Below are positions 46,834-56,948 of a DNA stretch of 64,000 bases, in pieces; positions within the stretch are counted from its first letter, which is position 1, and every line of letters begins with the position of its first letter. The notes below the pieces were generated by a model, which saw only the letters and a list, made by a program, of their open reading frames with translations, made no database searches and had not been told where the DNA came from. A program made the translations under genes and the position numbers. The stretch is from Paenibacillus qinlingensis (GTDB taxonomy: Bacteria > Bacillota > Bacilli > Paenibacillales > NBRC-103111): positions 186,001-250,000 of the forward strand of contig NZ_JABMKY010000009.1 in the NCBI RefSeq assembly GCF_013204845.1, in the 5' to 3' direction.

Positions 46834-48498
46834 TTACTTGTTGAATATCGAGGTCCGATACTCCAGAGGAGTCATATGTGTAATCTTGCGAAAATATCTC
46901 GTAAAGTTCGTCGCTGTTCCATAACCGACTTGCTCAGCGACTTCTTGAATTTTAATATTCGGATTCTCTAGAAGACTCTTCGCTCTTGTCATACGTGTCG
47001 AAGAAATATAATCGGATAAATTGCTTCCTGTTACCTGTTTAAATAAACGTGATAAATAAGACGGATTAAAATACACTAATTCCGCTAATTTCACCAGCGA
47101 AACTTCATCTGGATTATGAAGATTTTCCTTAATATGCTTCTGAATCAAGGAAATAATCGCATTCGCCCTACGCTCTTCCTCTTGATTCTGAAGATTGAAC
47201 AGAATGTCTTCCACACGGGCTAGATACTCAAAAGCCATCGCCCAAGACTCATGCTCTCCCGGCTGCATGAGCTTATGCAAACCGATTTTGGTTGCAACCG
47301 TCTCAACCAAATTCCAACGATTCATATAGGATAAGAAGACCAAGCCGATGGAATAATAAAGTTCTTGTGCAGGAACATCATGCATACTATCGATCTCCTT
47401 CAGCGAATCGGCACAAGCAAGCAGCGTCTTGCTGAACTCCATCCGTTGCCCATGTTCTAATTGATCAGCGAGCTGCTCCAATTTAGCATGGCGGATCTGC
47501 GATTTCTCCCGGTGGCTGCTGTCAGACTGCTGTAGCTCTTGCTCCACCATTTGCTTGTCCAGCAGGAGCATCCCACTGCCCTGACCAATACGATAATTCA
47601 TCAACATCGTTAATGTCGCGAACCGTTCTGCTGCATCGGCCCACGCCACCGTACTGTCATCCAATACAAAGGACAATAACTCACCGACAGACTCCCGACA
47701 GGCCGCCTGCACCAACTCCAGATTTCCTTTTACGAAGGTCAGCGTTCGCTCCCATCCCTCTTTATCCAAATTATCCTTGAGTGGCTGAATCAGCCAAATC
47801 AGATCCATATGCTCATTCACAGTATCGACAAAAGACACATGCGAAGACAAATACTGTTCGGCGATCATCTTGATCCTATATAACTGCTTAGACTTTTCCG
47901 AATAGGTTGTTCTGCTAGATAAGCTGTTAATTCTTCCAAGCATAATGAGAATAGGCTTATCCGCTTTCAACGATATCGCTAATTCGTCAAATTGCGCTTG
48001 GTGAATCTCCATCACGTCGAGCTGTTCATTCAGAATCCGCTTCACATATTCGTTCTGAAGCATCCCGCGCATGTTATCTAATTGCTCTTGGGCTATTTTC
48101 AGCAAGGACTGCGCCCGCAGCTCCGTTTCAATTTCAGACACTGCATGCTCCACCATCTGAATCACTTTCTCGTATCCTTCAGTTTTCAGTAAATAGCTTA
48201 CCTTCTCATACTGAATAGCCGAATAAATATAGGAAAATTCATTATATCCTGTGAGAAAAATAACCCGGCATTGCGGCCATCTCTCGCGAATTTTCTCTAA
48301 GAGCTGCAAGCCATCCAGTCCAGGCATACGAATGTCAGTGAGCACAATATCGAAGCGCGTCCGATCGAATTGCCGAACGGCTTCCATGCCCGAGTAGGCT
48401 TTATACACATCTAACTCCAACTGTGGAATGGTCTGAAGCACTTCATATAACCCGTCTGCAATAATCATTTCATCGTCTACAACCAGTACTCTGTACAT
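46834..48498 (-). CDS. YesN-family response regulator (AraC output, locus D)
   Basis: A 554-residue regulator. The receiver domain has Asp55 in IVLTDIRMPGLDG and Lys in LLKTEG. The C-terminal AraC module (about 450-550) contains VKLAELVYFNPSYLSRLF and ATNFTRYFRKITHMTP. Its ATG directly follows the kinase stop with no gap, and the ribosome site GGAGG lies in the last kinase codons. It presumably activates the downstream importer genes. Confidence 0.94.
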   Translation of the reverse strand: MYRVLVVDDEMIIADGLYEVLQTIPQLELDVYKAYSGMEAVRQFDRTRFDIVLTDIRMPGLDGLQLLEKIRERWPQCRVIFLTGYNEFSYIYSAIQYEKVSYLLKTEGYEKVIQMVEHAVSEIETELRAQSLLKIAQEQLDNMRGMLQNEYVKRILNEQLDVMEIHQAQFDELAISLKADKPILIMLGRINSLSSRTTYSEKSKQLYRIKMIAEQYLSSHVSFVDTVNEHMDLIWLIQPLKDNLDKEGWERTLTFVKGNLELVQAACRESVGELLSFVLDDSTVAWADAAERFATLTMLMNYRIGQGSGMLLLDKQMVEQELQQSDSSHREKSQIRHAKLEQLADQLEHGQRMEFSKTLLACADSLKEIDSMHDVPAQELYYSIGLVFLSYMNRWNLVETVATKIGLHKLMQPGEHESWAMAFEYLARVEDILFNLQNQEEERRANAIISLIQKHIKENLHNPDEVSLVKLAELVYFNPSYLSRLFKQVTGSNLSDYISSTRMTRAKSLLENPNIKIQEVAEQVGYGTATNFTRYFRKITHMTPLEYRTSIFNK

Positions 48499-50241
48499 TT
48501 AAACGCCTCCGTTCTTGTGATCAATCACAATCGTCGCCTTCATACCGCCCCATTCACTGCGCTCCACCAATAAACCGCTTGTATGACCAAACTTCAAACG
48601 TATTCGTTGGTGAATATTCAAAATACCCGTCATCTCCAACCCTTCTTGATTGGATAATGCCTCCTTAAGCGACGCAATTCGCTCTCCATCCAGCTCCTCG
48701 CCATTATCCTCAACGATCATCTGAATCTCATTCCCTGCCTTTAGGAGCCGAACTCGCAAAATGCCTTTCTCTGGCTTCCGCTCTAGACCGTGTTCAAATG
48801 CATTCTCAATGATTGGCTGTAAAATTAACCTCGGCACCATGACGTGTCCGATATTTTCAGGCAAGTCGTCGAATTCGACCCGAAGCCGATTCGAAAATCG
48901 CATCGTTTGAATTTCCGCATATACTTTGGCGTGATTGACTTCTTTCCAGAGCGGCACCTCATCTGAGCTATTGCGTGTGACGAATTGAAAATACTCACCC
49001 AACTGATTCGTAAATTGCTCGAGATTCTCATAATCACCAAGGCGTGCCATCGTACTCAGGATAAACAGGTTATTGTAAAGAAAGTGCGGGTTAATCTGTG
49101 ATTGAAGCTGCTTCAATTCTGCTTTTTGAGTTAAAATCTGCTGTTTATACACTTGGTCAATTAAGGATTTCAAATTGCCTAGCATCACATTAAACCGCTT
49201 ATAAATGTACTGGAATTCATCATTAATTGCATGCTCGATGCGAACATCGAAATCGCCATGCTCGATTTTCCGGAAAGCTTTGACAAGCTTATCCAGCGGT
49301 TTATGAATGTATTTATACACATATAACGAATAAATAACAATAATAACTAGGGCTACGGCTGCTAATAATAGAAACCAACTCCGATACTTCTGAAGCGGTT
49401 GAAAGACTGCGTTTTCCGGCACATATTTGCTCAATACGGCGCCAAAAAAGTCAGATGACGTATACACAGCCAAATAATGCTTGTCATGAATGACAAGTTT
49501 CTGTGCATTGCCAATATTCGCGTTATTGGACATATGGGCAGAGATTTGCTTATCGAATGCCGCATCGTGACTGGTTGTAATAACAAACTGTGAGCTATTG
49601 AAAATTAATCCCTCATCAGGGGAGTTAATCATTAATTTCAAATGCTCCTCCAGCTTCTCCTTCGACAACTCGATGGCCACAATGAAGAGCGGACCTCTTT
49701 TACTGCTAGGCATAGAAAAGGGATATACAGCGCTAAGATACATGCTGCCATCCACATTCATAACCTGCGAATCCAGTGTTAATGGAATATTCCTCAACTT
49801 TTCAAAATCTTGCTGGTTAAATGAGGATATGGTCAGCGCTGAAACGTTTTTTTGAATAGCAGGGATGTAAGCGTACACATCTTTGATATACGTCGAACTG
49901 TTGCGAATGGCATTAAGTCGCTGCTGAAGTCGTAGAATGCTTTGCATTTTCTCGATATCATTCAACGAATCTGGAATAGCTCCTAATGCATTTAAATTAT
50001 CATCGCTCAACACATCGTACTGCAACGTTTGAATGCGTTTGAACTCCTCTTCCAACCCGCTGAAATACCCCGATACCTGCGAGATCATGGATTTGGATAT
50101 TTCATCCTGTAACGTTCGAATCCCCCAATTATAAATAATCATACTGAGGATATAGAGTGGTAACAGAATGCAAATAAACGAAAGAATCAATCTTCTAAGT
50201 GCATTCTTCTTCCAAGGATGCCTCGTTAGATTCAGATTCAT
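48499..50241 (-). CDS. YesM-family sensor histidine kinase (locus D)
   Basis: A 580-residue kinase. Membrane helices at about 15-38 and 285-307 enclose a sensor domain; HAMP, the phosphoacceptor motif QINPHFLYNNLF (His near 386) and an HATPase domain (IIENAFEHG, MIVEDNGEE and GILNIHQRIRLKFG) follow. It and the next gene form a two-component pair at the head of locus D. Confidence 0.93.
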   Translation of the reverse strand: MNLNLTRHPWKKNALRRLILSFICILLPLYILSMIIYNWGIRTLQDEISKSMISQVSGYFSGLEEEFKRIQTLQYDVLSDDNLNALGAIPDSLNDIEKMQSILRLQQRLNAIRNSSTYIKDVYAYIPAIQKNVSALTISSFNQQDFEKLRNIPLTLDSQVMNVDGSMYLSAVYPFSMPSSKRGPLFIVAIELSKEKLEEHLKLMINSPDEGLIFNSSQFVITTSHDAAFDKQISAHMSNNANIGNAQKLVIHDKHYLAVYTSSDFFGAVLSKYVPENAVFQPLQKYRSWFLLLAAVALVIIVIYSLYVYKYIHKPLDKLVKAFRKIEHGDFDVRIEHAINDEFQYIYKRFNVMLGNLKSLIDQVYKQQILTQKAELKQLQSQINPHFLYNNLFILSTMARLGDYENLEQFTNQLGEYFQFVTRNSSDEVPLWKEVNHAKVYAEIQTMRFSNRLRVEFDDLPENIGHVMVPRLILQPIIENAFEHGLERKPEKGILRVRLLKAGNEIQMIVEDNGEELDGERIASLKEALSNQEGLEMTGILNIHQRIRLKFGHTSGLLVERSEWGGMKATIVIDHKNGGV

Positions 50242-50646
50242 AGCAATCCCCCTTTTAAGGAATAATTATCCAATTCGATATTTTCTCGGATCCTATGTAA
50301 GACTACCCGAAAGTTAGTTTAGTAGCAATACTAACATGAACCGTACCAACTTAGAAGTGAACAATTCAAATTGTTAAGCCTCCTACTCCTACCTCTTCTG
50401 CCGCAACCACACCTTCCTCCAGCGCCACAAATCAAATAAATGGATATTATGTTGTTATTTTTGTTGATTCTCACCATTTGTGAGCACTAGATGGATTTCC
50501 TACAGTTAATTTCTGCTAAAATCCACCAGACTATCAATTACGCTTAATTTAAATGTACATTTTCCATCTATTCACTAAAACTCTGTTAAATCGGCAATAA
50601 TAACTGTATATTTTACATTTATTTGAAAAAAGGGCTGCGAAGACAA
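50242..50646. other. A+T-rich intergenic region upstream of the locus D kinase
   Basis: No gene is apparent. A dyad GTTAGT...ACTAAC (50313-50335, 11-nt spacing) lies about 75 bp before the kinase start and could be a regulator site. The remainder is A+T-rich with no recognised motif. Confidence 0.4.
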
Positions 50647-50673
50647 GAAAAAACACCTTCGCAAGGAAGGTGT
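50647..50673 (-). terminator. Terminator of locus E
   Basis: ACACCTTC and GAAGGTGT form an 8-bp stem with a 5-nt loop, followed on the minus strand by a T-run of six. It lies about 110 bp after the MATE gene stop. Outer bases extend pairing further, AGACAAGAA at 50641 with TTCTTGTCT at 50675-50683. Confidence 0.8.
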
Positions 50674-50764
50674 CTTCTTGTCTTTGCATCTTGGTGTCTT
50701 CTTGTCTTTGCATCTTGGTGTCTTCTTGTCTTTGCATCTTGGTGTCTTCTTGTCTTAGCGTCTT
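50669..50764. repeat. 24-bp tandem repeat merged with the locus E terminator
   Basis: Three perfect 24-bp units (50669-50692, 50693-50716, 50717-50740; GGTGTCTTCTTGTCTTTGCA then TCTT) and a fourth degenerate unit lie between the MATE stop and the terminator. Each unit includes the terminator's pairing arm. The translation of the minus strand gives a repeated octapeptide, but no start site or domain supports a gene. Confidence 0.9.
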
Positions 50765-50782
50765 CGTTACTTCGTGATTTCC

Positions 50783-52243
50783 TTATTTGGTATCCGTAGA
50801 TGGCTCAATCAATCGATGACGATACCATTGATTCCCCTTGAAGCGCCATAGGAATATGAGCCCACGAACACCCCATTCGATATTCATCGCTAACCACACA
50901 CCAATAATACCCATATGAAACACGATGCCAAGCACGTAGCCCAGAACGACCCGGAACAGCCACATCGACAGCATCGAAGTTACGGATGTGAATTTGGAAT
51001 CCCCCGCAGCTCGCAGCGCTGCTGGCAAGAGGAAGCTGATTGGCCAGAGTGGCACCTGCGCAATCGCATTGATCAACACGATGATGAAGAGCTCCCTAAG
51101 GATATCATCCGGTGGGTGAAACAAGCTAACTAGCGGTTTGAACAACGGAATGAGGATCAATGCCGTCAGGAAGAGTGTAAACGACGCAAGCCAGAGAAAC
51201 GATTTGGCAAATTTGCGGGCATCTTTCACATTTTGCGCCCCCATACATTGTCCAATCACAGTTACCGTAGTCAGCGATAACGCGGCAGCCGGAATCTGTA
51301 ACACGCCTGCGAGCGTACCACCAATTGCATTCGTCGCCATAGCATGCGTGCCAAGACTCACGATAAACACTTGCGTTACAATTTTGCCGCCATTAAAGAA
51401 CATCTGCTCCGCCGCAAAGGGCAGCCCGATAAATAAAATTTTCTTCATCATAGCGATATTTGCATGCAATAAATCATACAATCGCATTTGGAAATTCGTA
51501 TCTAATTTCACCACATACAGCACAGCTACGAATGCCGCCAGAAATCTAGATACATTCACAGCGATGATCAGCCCATGTACCCCCATTTGTAAGAAATGGA
51601 TACATATCACATTCAGTAGTACATACGATAAATTCATGATTAAGGAGAGTTTCAACGACGTTCGGGACTTTCCAATCCCTCTCAATGCGCCGCAAACAGC
51701 CTCTACAATGGCAATCCCTACATAAGATACGCTGCTCCCAATCAGATAGGTCTTGGCATAAGCGAACACCTCCGGAGAGGCTGTCCCAAACAGTAGTGTT
51801 AAGACTGGCGTATGAAACACAATCATTAACAAGCTAATACCGAGCGCGAATGCCGACACCAAGGAAATGGAGCTAGCTGCAGCTTTGGCTACCATCCCGT
51901 CATTACCGCTTCCTTTATACTGGGCAACCACCACGGTTCCACCTGTTGAAACTGCTACGAATACGCTGATCAGAAATATTTGAAGCGAATCAATCATGCT
52001 TACTGCGCTAACGGCGGCAACTCCTGACGAACTGATCATGGCAATGTTCACCAAATTAAGTCCGACAAGGAATGCCTGATCGATAAGGATCGGTATATAT
52101 AGGCCAATAATCTGTTGATAATCCATCACTTTGCCGGAGAAATGCTTATGCATAAAAGCTTTACGTCTCAAGCTAAATGCTGTTCCCATCACATCATCTT
52201 CTTTTTTGTTAGATTTATAATGTGGAATGATTGAAGTCAGCAT
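50783..52243 (-). CDS. MATE-family efflux transporter
   Basis: About 486 residues with twelve predicted membrane segments and the MATE layout of two six-helix halves (first near QIIGLYIPILIDQAF). MATE proteins export small cations, drugs or metabolites in exchange for Na+ or H+. The start is uncertain: ATG 52243 lies 8 bp past the preceding stop, while ATG 52189 (MGTAFSLRRK) gives a more usual N-terminus; neither has a strong ribosome site, and the ORF to 52363 overlaps the kinase. Its closeness to the sensor kinase gene suggests co-transcription. Confidence 0.88.
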   Translation of the reverse strand: MLTSIIPHYKSNKKEDDVMGTAFSLRRKAFMHKHFSGKVMDYQQIIGLYIPILIDQAFLVGLNLVNIAMISSSGVAAVSAVSMIDSLQIFLISVFVAVSTGGTVVVAQYKGSGNDGMVAKAAASSISLVSAFALGISLLMIVFHTPVLTLLFGTASPEVFAYAKTYLIGSSVSYVGIAIVEAVCGALRGIGKSRTSLKLSLIMNLSYVLLNVICIHFLQMGVHGLIIAVNVSRFLAAFVAVLYVVKLDTNFQMRLYDLLHANIAMMKKILFIGLPFAAEQMFFNGGKIVTQVFIVSLGTHAMATNAIGGTLAGVLQIPAAALSLTTVTVIGQCMGAQNVKDARKFAKSFLWLASFTLFLTALILIPLFKPLVSLFHPPDDILRELFIIVLINAIAQVPLWPISFLLPAALRAAGDSKFTSVTSMLSMWLFRVVLGYVLGIVFHMGIIGVWLAMNIEWGVRGLIFLWRFKGNQWYRHRLIEPSTDTK

Positions 52244-52250
52244 TACCCTA

Positions 52251-54080
52251 TTACCCTGCTTGCTCCTCAATCGGTGATTCACACATGTCCAGTGGGAGAC
52301 GGAGTGTAATCCGCGTTCCCATATGATAACCGCTCTCAAATAGAAATTGTGATTCATTCCCATAATACATTTTCATACGTGCGACAACATTTCGTAATCC
52401 GAACAAATCCTTCTCTTTTTTGATATCCGTAGTAATACCTTCGGTCGCTTGCCTAGCTGCCTCCTCTAATTTGCCACAAATATAATTCAGCCTATCCTTG
52501 CTGACACCGACGCCATTATCGTGTACTTCTAGGACGAGATGACCGTCATCCAAATAGGAGGAAATGGCAAGTTCCCCACCACTGCTCTGCTTCTCTAAGC
52601 CGTGCAGCACAGCATTTTCTACCAAAGGTTGCAGGAGGAGCTTGAGCACATGATAATGGGCGCTTTCCTCGGCAATGTCGAAGCGTACCGTGAAATGATC
52701 TAAGAATCGCAATTGCTGCACTTTAATATAATACTTCAAATGTTCAATCGTTTCCTTAACAGTAAAGGTCTCATTTCCTTTATTCAAGCTTAAACGGAAA
52801 AATTTCGATAAATTCAACACCATTTCACTAATTTCATCTGCTTCATAGTTTTTGGCCGTCCAATAAATCGAATCCAACGTGTTGTAGAGGAAATGCGGAT
52901 TAATTTGAGATTGCAAAAATTTCAGTTCCATTTTGGACAATAAAAGCTGCTTCTCGTAATGATCCCGAATCAGTGTTTTTTGATTCTCGGCCATTCGGTT
53001 AAAGGATTCAATTACATAGCCTAATTCATCTACTCGGGTATCCTCCAGCTGGATGGTGAAATTCCCCGTACGGAGCTGCTTCATCCCATAGGCTAATTTG
53101 CGCAGCGGCGCAGATATACCTCGATAAATAATCCAAGAAGTCCAAATTGCCAAAACTAAACTGACGACTAGGATACCATAAGAAAAAATCTTCAGCGAGT
53201 CCGTATGACTTCGAATTTCCCATAAAGGCTGCTCCATCATAAGCGACCACCCAGATAACTTCGATTTCACGCTGATCGTTACCATTTCCGTCCCTGTTTG
53301 GGGTGATTTGCGAATCGTTCTTACCTGCTCAACCTTCTCCCACACTTGGGCATTCACACTGCCACCTGTGCCTGTGATCGATCTTCCGTCATTGTCGAAG
53401 AGATAGATGTTCGCATTTTTGGAAGGCAGCAGAGGTTTCGCAAGCTCGATCAGAGCACTCTTTTTGACAGATAAAATAAGCAAATTCGGATTCATCAACG
53501 TACGGTTATACGGATCCATCGTCCGAATCAGATGCACACTGTCTGCATCGAAGTAGGATTCACCCACCTGCGGTGTAAAAAAAATAGTCCCTCCGTTTGC
53601 CTCCATCAAATGCTGATACCATTCTTGATTCTCAGCCCCGGATGGCAACTTGCCTCCACCGAATTTGGTGGAAATAACCGTACGTGAAGGCATGTGAATA
53701 ATCGTGATTTGGTCCACAATAAGATTGACCGTCGTCATACTTGTTATCTGATCCATCACTTGAGCAAAATGAACGAACGACTGCTTTTCTGGCTCTTGAC
53801 CAACAGACTGCAGTGTGGCGTTAACATTCGTATCAAAGGCGATTAAGGAAGACAGCTGTTCAATATTTTGCAAGGTCAGATCAAGATAATCCGTCATTGT
53901 ATGGAGAGCGCCCTGTGTTCTTTCCCCTGTCTGCACTTCCAGAATCATCTGCGATTTGGCTATGGCAAACAAACTAAATCCAGCTAATGGGAGTAGAATG
54001 AGTAGAAAATACCACGTCAGCCGAACTTGGATATAACTGGCTAGTAGTTTACGAATTTTGGATAGGAACTCTCTAATCAT
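52251..54080 (-). CDS. YesM-family sensor histidine kinase without adjacent response regulator
   Basis: About 609 residues from ATG 54080, which overlaps the binding-protein stop (ATGA). Membrane helices at about 20-42 and 290-312, HAMP, the phosphoacceptor motif QINPHFLYNTLD (His near 396) and HATPase (LVENAVLHG, LEVHDNGVG and LFGLRNVVARMK). The neighbours are a binding lipoprotein upstream and a MATE exporter downstream; no YesN-type regulator is present in this locus. It probably reads ligand through the lipoprotein and signals to a regulator encoded elsewhere. Confidence 0.92.
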   Translation of the reverse strand: MIREFLSKIRKLLASYIQVRLTWYFLLILLPLAGFSLFAIAKSQMILEVQTGERTQGALHTMTDYLDLTLQNIEQLSSLIAFDTNVNATLQSVGQEPEKQSFVHFAQVMDQITSMTTVNLIVDQITIIHMPSRTVISTKFGGGKLPSGAENQEWYQHLMEANGGTIFFTPQVGESYFDADSVHLIRTMDPYNRTLMNPNLLILSVKKSALIELAKPLLPSKNANIYLFDNDGRSITGTGGSVNAQVWEKVEQVRTIRKSPQTGTEMVTISVKSKLSGWSLMMEQPLWEIRSHTDSLKIFSYGILVVSLVLAIWTSWIIYRGISAPLRKLAYGMKQLRTGNFTIQLEDTRVDELGYVIESFNRMAENQKTLIRDHYEKQLLLSKMELKFLQSQINPHFLYNTLDSIYWTAKNYEADEISEMVLNLSKFFRLSLNKGNETFTVKETIEHLKYYIKVQQLRFLDHFTVRFDIAEESAHYHVLKLLLQPLVENAVLHGLEKQSSGGELAISSYLDDGHLVLEVHDNGVGVSKDRLNYICGKLEEAARQATEGITTDIKKEKDLFGLRNVVARMKMYYGNESQFLFESGYHMGTRITLRLPLDMCESPIEEQAG

Positions 54081-55582
54081 TTGTTGGTTTCTCGCCACCA
54101 TTCATTCACTTCCCCAGTAATTTCATCACCGCCGGCTTCCTTCCACTTTTTCACAAAAGCGTCGAACTCCTCTATAGGGCTTAAGCCTGCAATAATTCGC
54201 GTGAACGTATCCTCTTGCAGCTTAGACAGCTTAATTTGATGCTTACCCATAGCTGGTGTTGGAGGCCCATTGAATCGGTCAACCATCAAATTCTGTTCGA
54301 TCCGTTGGATGTTATCATAAAGGCGGAACTGTGAACCTAGAGCCTCCAGCCGATCTCGCGTGACATTTGGATCTGCCATATCCGCCAACGCACCATAAAT
54401 ACCACGATAGCCGTGCTTCGTATGTTCATCAAACCGAATGGACAATTTTCCGTTAACCCTCGTCCAAATTTCGTTCTCAAAGCCAAGCTTTAAACTGGTT
54501 TGTCCTGGGCCTGCGACGAAATCCAAGAACTTAACGACAGCCTCTGCCTTGTCGCTCTTGTTTGGGATCACGTTGTAAGAACGGACGTTGGACGTGCTGT
54601 AGACACCATGCTTCCCATTAGGTCCGATCGGGAAATCCAGAGGAATCCATTCCGCTTTCGGATCGATTTTGCGGTTAGCTGCAATATGTGAACGCGTGTC
54701 CGACCAGGCTGCCGAAAACAAGCCCACACGTCCGCTTACAATTTTTTCACCCAATACATCAATTTTATTTAATGGAAATTCGGGGTCTAGTACGTTATCG
54801 TCATATAAACCTCGCAGATACAGAAGTGCCTCCTTCATTTCCGGGAGGACCCCCGAGTAAACTAACTTCCCGTCTCGTTCGTACCAAGCTTTCATTTGTA
54901 CACCAAATGCACCTAGTAATGGCGAAGTTCTCCGAAGCCGCTCCAGAATGGATAAGCCATAGGTATCTCTTTTCCCATTGCCATCCGGATCTCTCTCCGC
55001 AAAGGCCTTCATCACCGCCGTATACTCCTCGATTGTCTTAGGAGGCTGCAGCCCAAGCTTATCCAGCCAATCTTTCCTGGCGTAGATAATTTCCGTTCCT
55101 TTCACCTCGTTCAAACTCGGTATTGCATAGATCTTGCCATCCACGGTGACATTATCCCATGCTTCTTTGGGGATTTTGGCTCTCAGATTGGCGCCGTATT
55201 TCTCGATATAATCATTCAAAGGCGTCAGCGCCTTTTGATTTACGAAATGGATAAACCACGATGGATCGCTTGTATTCAGCAAATCCGGGGGCTCGCCAGA
55301 CGCCATAATGACGTTTAGCTTTTCATCATAGCCATTGAGCGGAGGGAGTGTCACATTGACCTGAACACCAATGTTTTTCTCGATATAACGAAGATAAGGA
55401 TTATGATTCTCATCCATCCCCTCCGGGAAATTCATACCCAGGCTGTTCACAACGATTCGAATAGCAGGTTCGCTTGCTGTGCCCACCTTATTCTCTTCCT
55501 TCAAGGTCAAATTCGGAATGCCGCAGCCAGCAGTTGAACAACAAGCGAGTATGACTAGAACAGCTGCCCTCATTCTTTTCAT
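54077..55582 (-). CDS. Solute-binding lipoprotein coupled to the sensor kinase
   Basis: About 501 residues from ATG 55582 (MKRMRAAV), with GGAAGGGG upstream and lipobox STAGC. It is LplA-like with the calcium-loop motif DPDGNGKRDT. Unlike the other four binding proteins it has no permease genes beside it; instead its stop overlaps the kinase start. It may serve as an extracellular co-sensor, or it may share a permease pair from another locus. An ORF extension to 55621 lacks a site. Confidence 0.9.
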   Translation of the reverse strand: MKRMRAAVLVILACCSTAGCGIPNLTLKEENKVGTASEPAIRIVVNSLGMNFPEGMDENHNPYLRYIEKNIGVQVNVTLPPLNGYDEKLNVIMASGEPPDLLNTSDPSWFIHFVNQKALTPLNDYIEKYGANLRAKIPKEAWDNVTVDGKIYAIPSLNEVKGTEIIYARKDWLDKLGLQPPKTIEEYTAVMKAFAERDPDGNGKRDTYGLSILERLRRTSPLLGAFGVQMKAWYERDGKLVYSGVLPEMKEALLYLRGLYDDNVLDPEFPLNKIDVLGEKIVSGRVGLFSAAWSDTRSHIAANRKIDPKAEWIPLDFPIGPNGKHGVYSTSNVRSYNVIPNKSDKAEAVVKFLDFVAGPGQTSLKLGFENEIWTRVNGKLSIRFDEHTKHGYRGIYGALADMADPNVTRDRLEALGSQFRLYDNIQRIEQNLMVDRFNGPPTPAMGKHQIKLSKLQEDTFTRIIAGLSPIEEFDAFVKKWKEAGGDEITGEVNEWWRETNK

Positions 55583-55621
55583 CCTTCCATTCCCCTTCCA
55601 TCGTAACCAACCGGTAAACAA

Positions 55622-56722
55622 TTAAGCGAGTATTTTCTTGAGAACAGGAGTGAGACCATCCGCCATACGAAGAAATCCAAGATCAGTCGGATGCACACCA
55701 TCGACGGTGCATTCGTGCGCATTTTCCCCTAGTAACGTTGATCCATCGTAAAAATAGATGTTGGCATCTCCATTTTCACGGAATTGTTCGACCGTGCGGA
55801 GCTGGACTCCTTTACGCTCTTCCTTTTCTAACTTCAACTGCTTGCTATATCTTTCTTTCGCATAAGTAATACAAGAAATCACGAGAATCGGCGTATCTGG
55901 ATGTTGATTTCGATAGATACGAATGAATTCGGGCAAAGTCTTTTGCAGGCTCTCCGTGGATACGCAGTTTGCTTCATAATCCAAGACGAGGCAGGCAGGA
56001 TCTGGTATTTCTGCTACCATGTGCGCAAGCTCAGGCTCTCCTTTACCATTACCTGAGAATCCTAAATTCAGAAATTCCATATTCACTCGTCTAGACAGGA
56101 TATTGGGATAGGCCATGCCAGGACGGGTTGCACAACCTCCCTGCGTGATGGAAGTACCGTACAAGAGGATCTTTTCACTGTTATCGTAAGCTGGTGGAGG
56201 AGCGATTTGTGCAGATGGGTTTAAGCCGATCCATACCTCTTGAACGCCTTGATACAGTGGAAAATTTAAAGTAATGCTTCTATCTGTGGGATCCATATCC
56301 GTAAACATAACGCTTTCATATTCGGTTTGTTTCAAGTCATAACGAGTCGTACTGTAATAGAACTGTTCACCTGGCTCTCCAATGTAACAATCGAATCCAC
56401 ATTGACCTGTTGCGGGCATATGATACATATTCGCAGCACTGGTCAACTTCACCTTAATGGATAGGGAGACCGCATTCGTTGTAAATCGAATTTGCCCGCC
56501 AGCCGTACAGTTCGCTAAGTTATCCACCGCCTCGGGCAGCGTCCATGCGGGATTCGTGGGCAGTCGACGGTACAGTTGCTCCTCCTTAAGCCATCCAAAC
56601 CCCGCTACATAAAAAGGTTGCTCTAACGGTGAGTACCATTCCAATTGTTGGTCATCAAGTTCAGGAATGCTCATATTCGCATCCAATTTCAAGACATCAC
56701 TTGATTGTTGTTGATTATTCAT
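55622..56722 (-). CDS. SGNH/GDSL-family esterase with N-terminal beta-sandwich
   Basis: About 366 residues from ATG 56722 (MNNQQQSS), nine bases after GGGGAG. No signal peptide is evident. An N-terminal jelly-roll-like region (about 30-175) precedes the SGNH hydrolase fold: nucleophile Ser in LLYGTSITQGG near 190, the block III segment GFSGNGKGE and the Asp/His pair in DGVHPTDLG near 343. Similar proteins deacetylate carbohydrates. It opens locus E, 39 bp before the binding lipoprotein, so it may remove acyl groups from the glycan sensed there. Confidence 0.86.
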   Translation of the reverse strand: MNNQQQSSDVLKLDANMSIPELDDQQLEWYSPLEQPFYVAGFGWLKEEQLYRRLPTNPAWTLPEAVDNLANCTAGGQIRFTTNAVSLSIKVKLTSAANMYHMPATGQCGFDCYIGEPGEQFYYSTTRYDLKQTEYESVMFTDMDPTDRSITLNFPLYQGVQEVWIGLNPSAQIAPPPAYDNSEKILLYGTSITQGGCATRPGMAYPNILSRRVNMEFLNLGFSGNGKGEPELAHMVAEIPDPACLVLDYEANCVSTESLQKTLPEFIRIYRNQHPDTPILVISCITYAKERYSKQLKLEKEERKGVQLRTVEQFRENGDANIYFYDGSTLLGENAHECTVDGVHPTDLGFLRMADGLTPVLKKILA

Positions 56723-56948
56723 TAAGAATCTCTCCCCTATTGGTAATTTCGCATCCATACACTAATATCTTGTTTGGTAATCAATCTTCGCCCTCGCTTG
56801 TACAATCCCTTTTTTTTCACGACGAATGGGTTATTAAAGTACCAAAAGAAGTCATGGTCCTCCGCTGTGGCTATTTACCAGCTGTAATACAATAGGGATA
56901 ACCTGTGAATGCCTGCAGGCGAATTGGTTAAAGGAGGGACAATCATCG

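Noticed and set aside
50549..50737. Small protein with an octapeptide repeat
   Set aside because: It is produced by the 24-bp repeat and spans the terminator hairpin, with no ribosome site.
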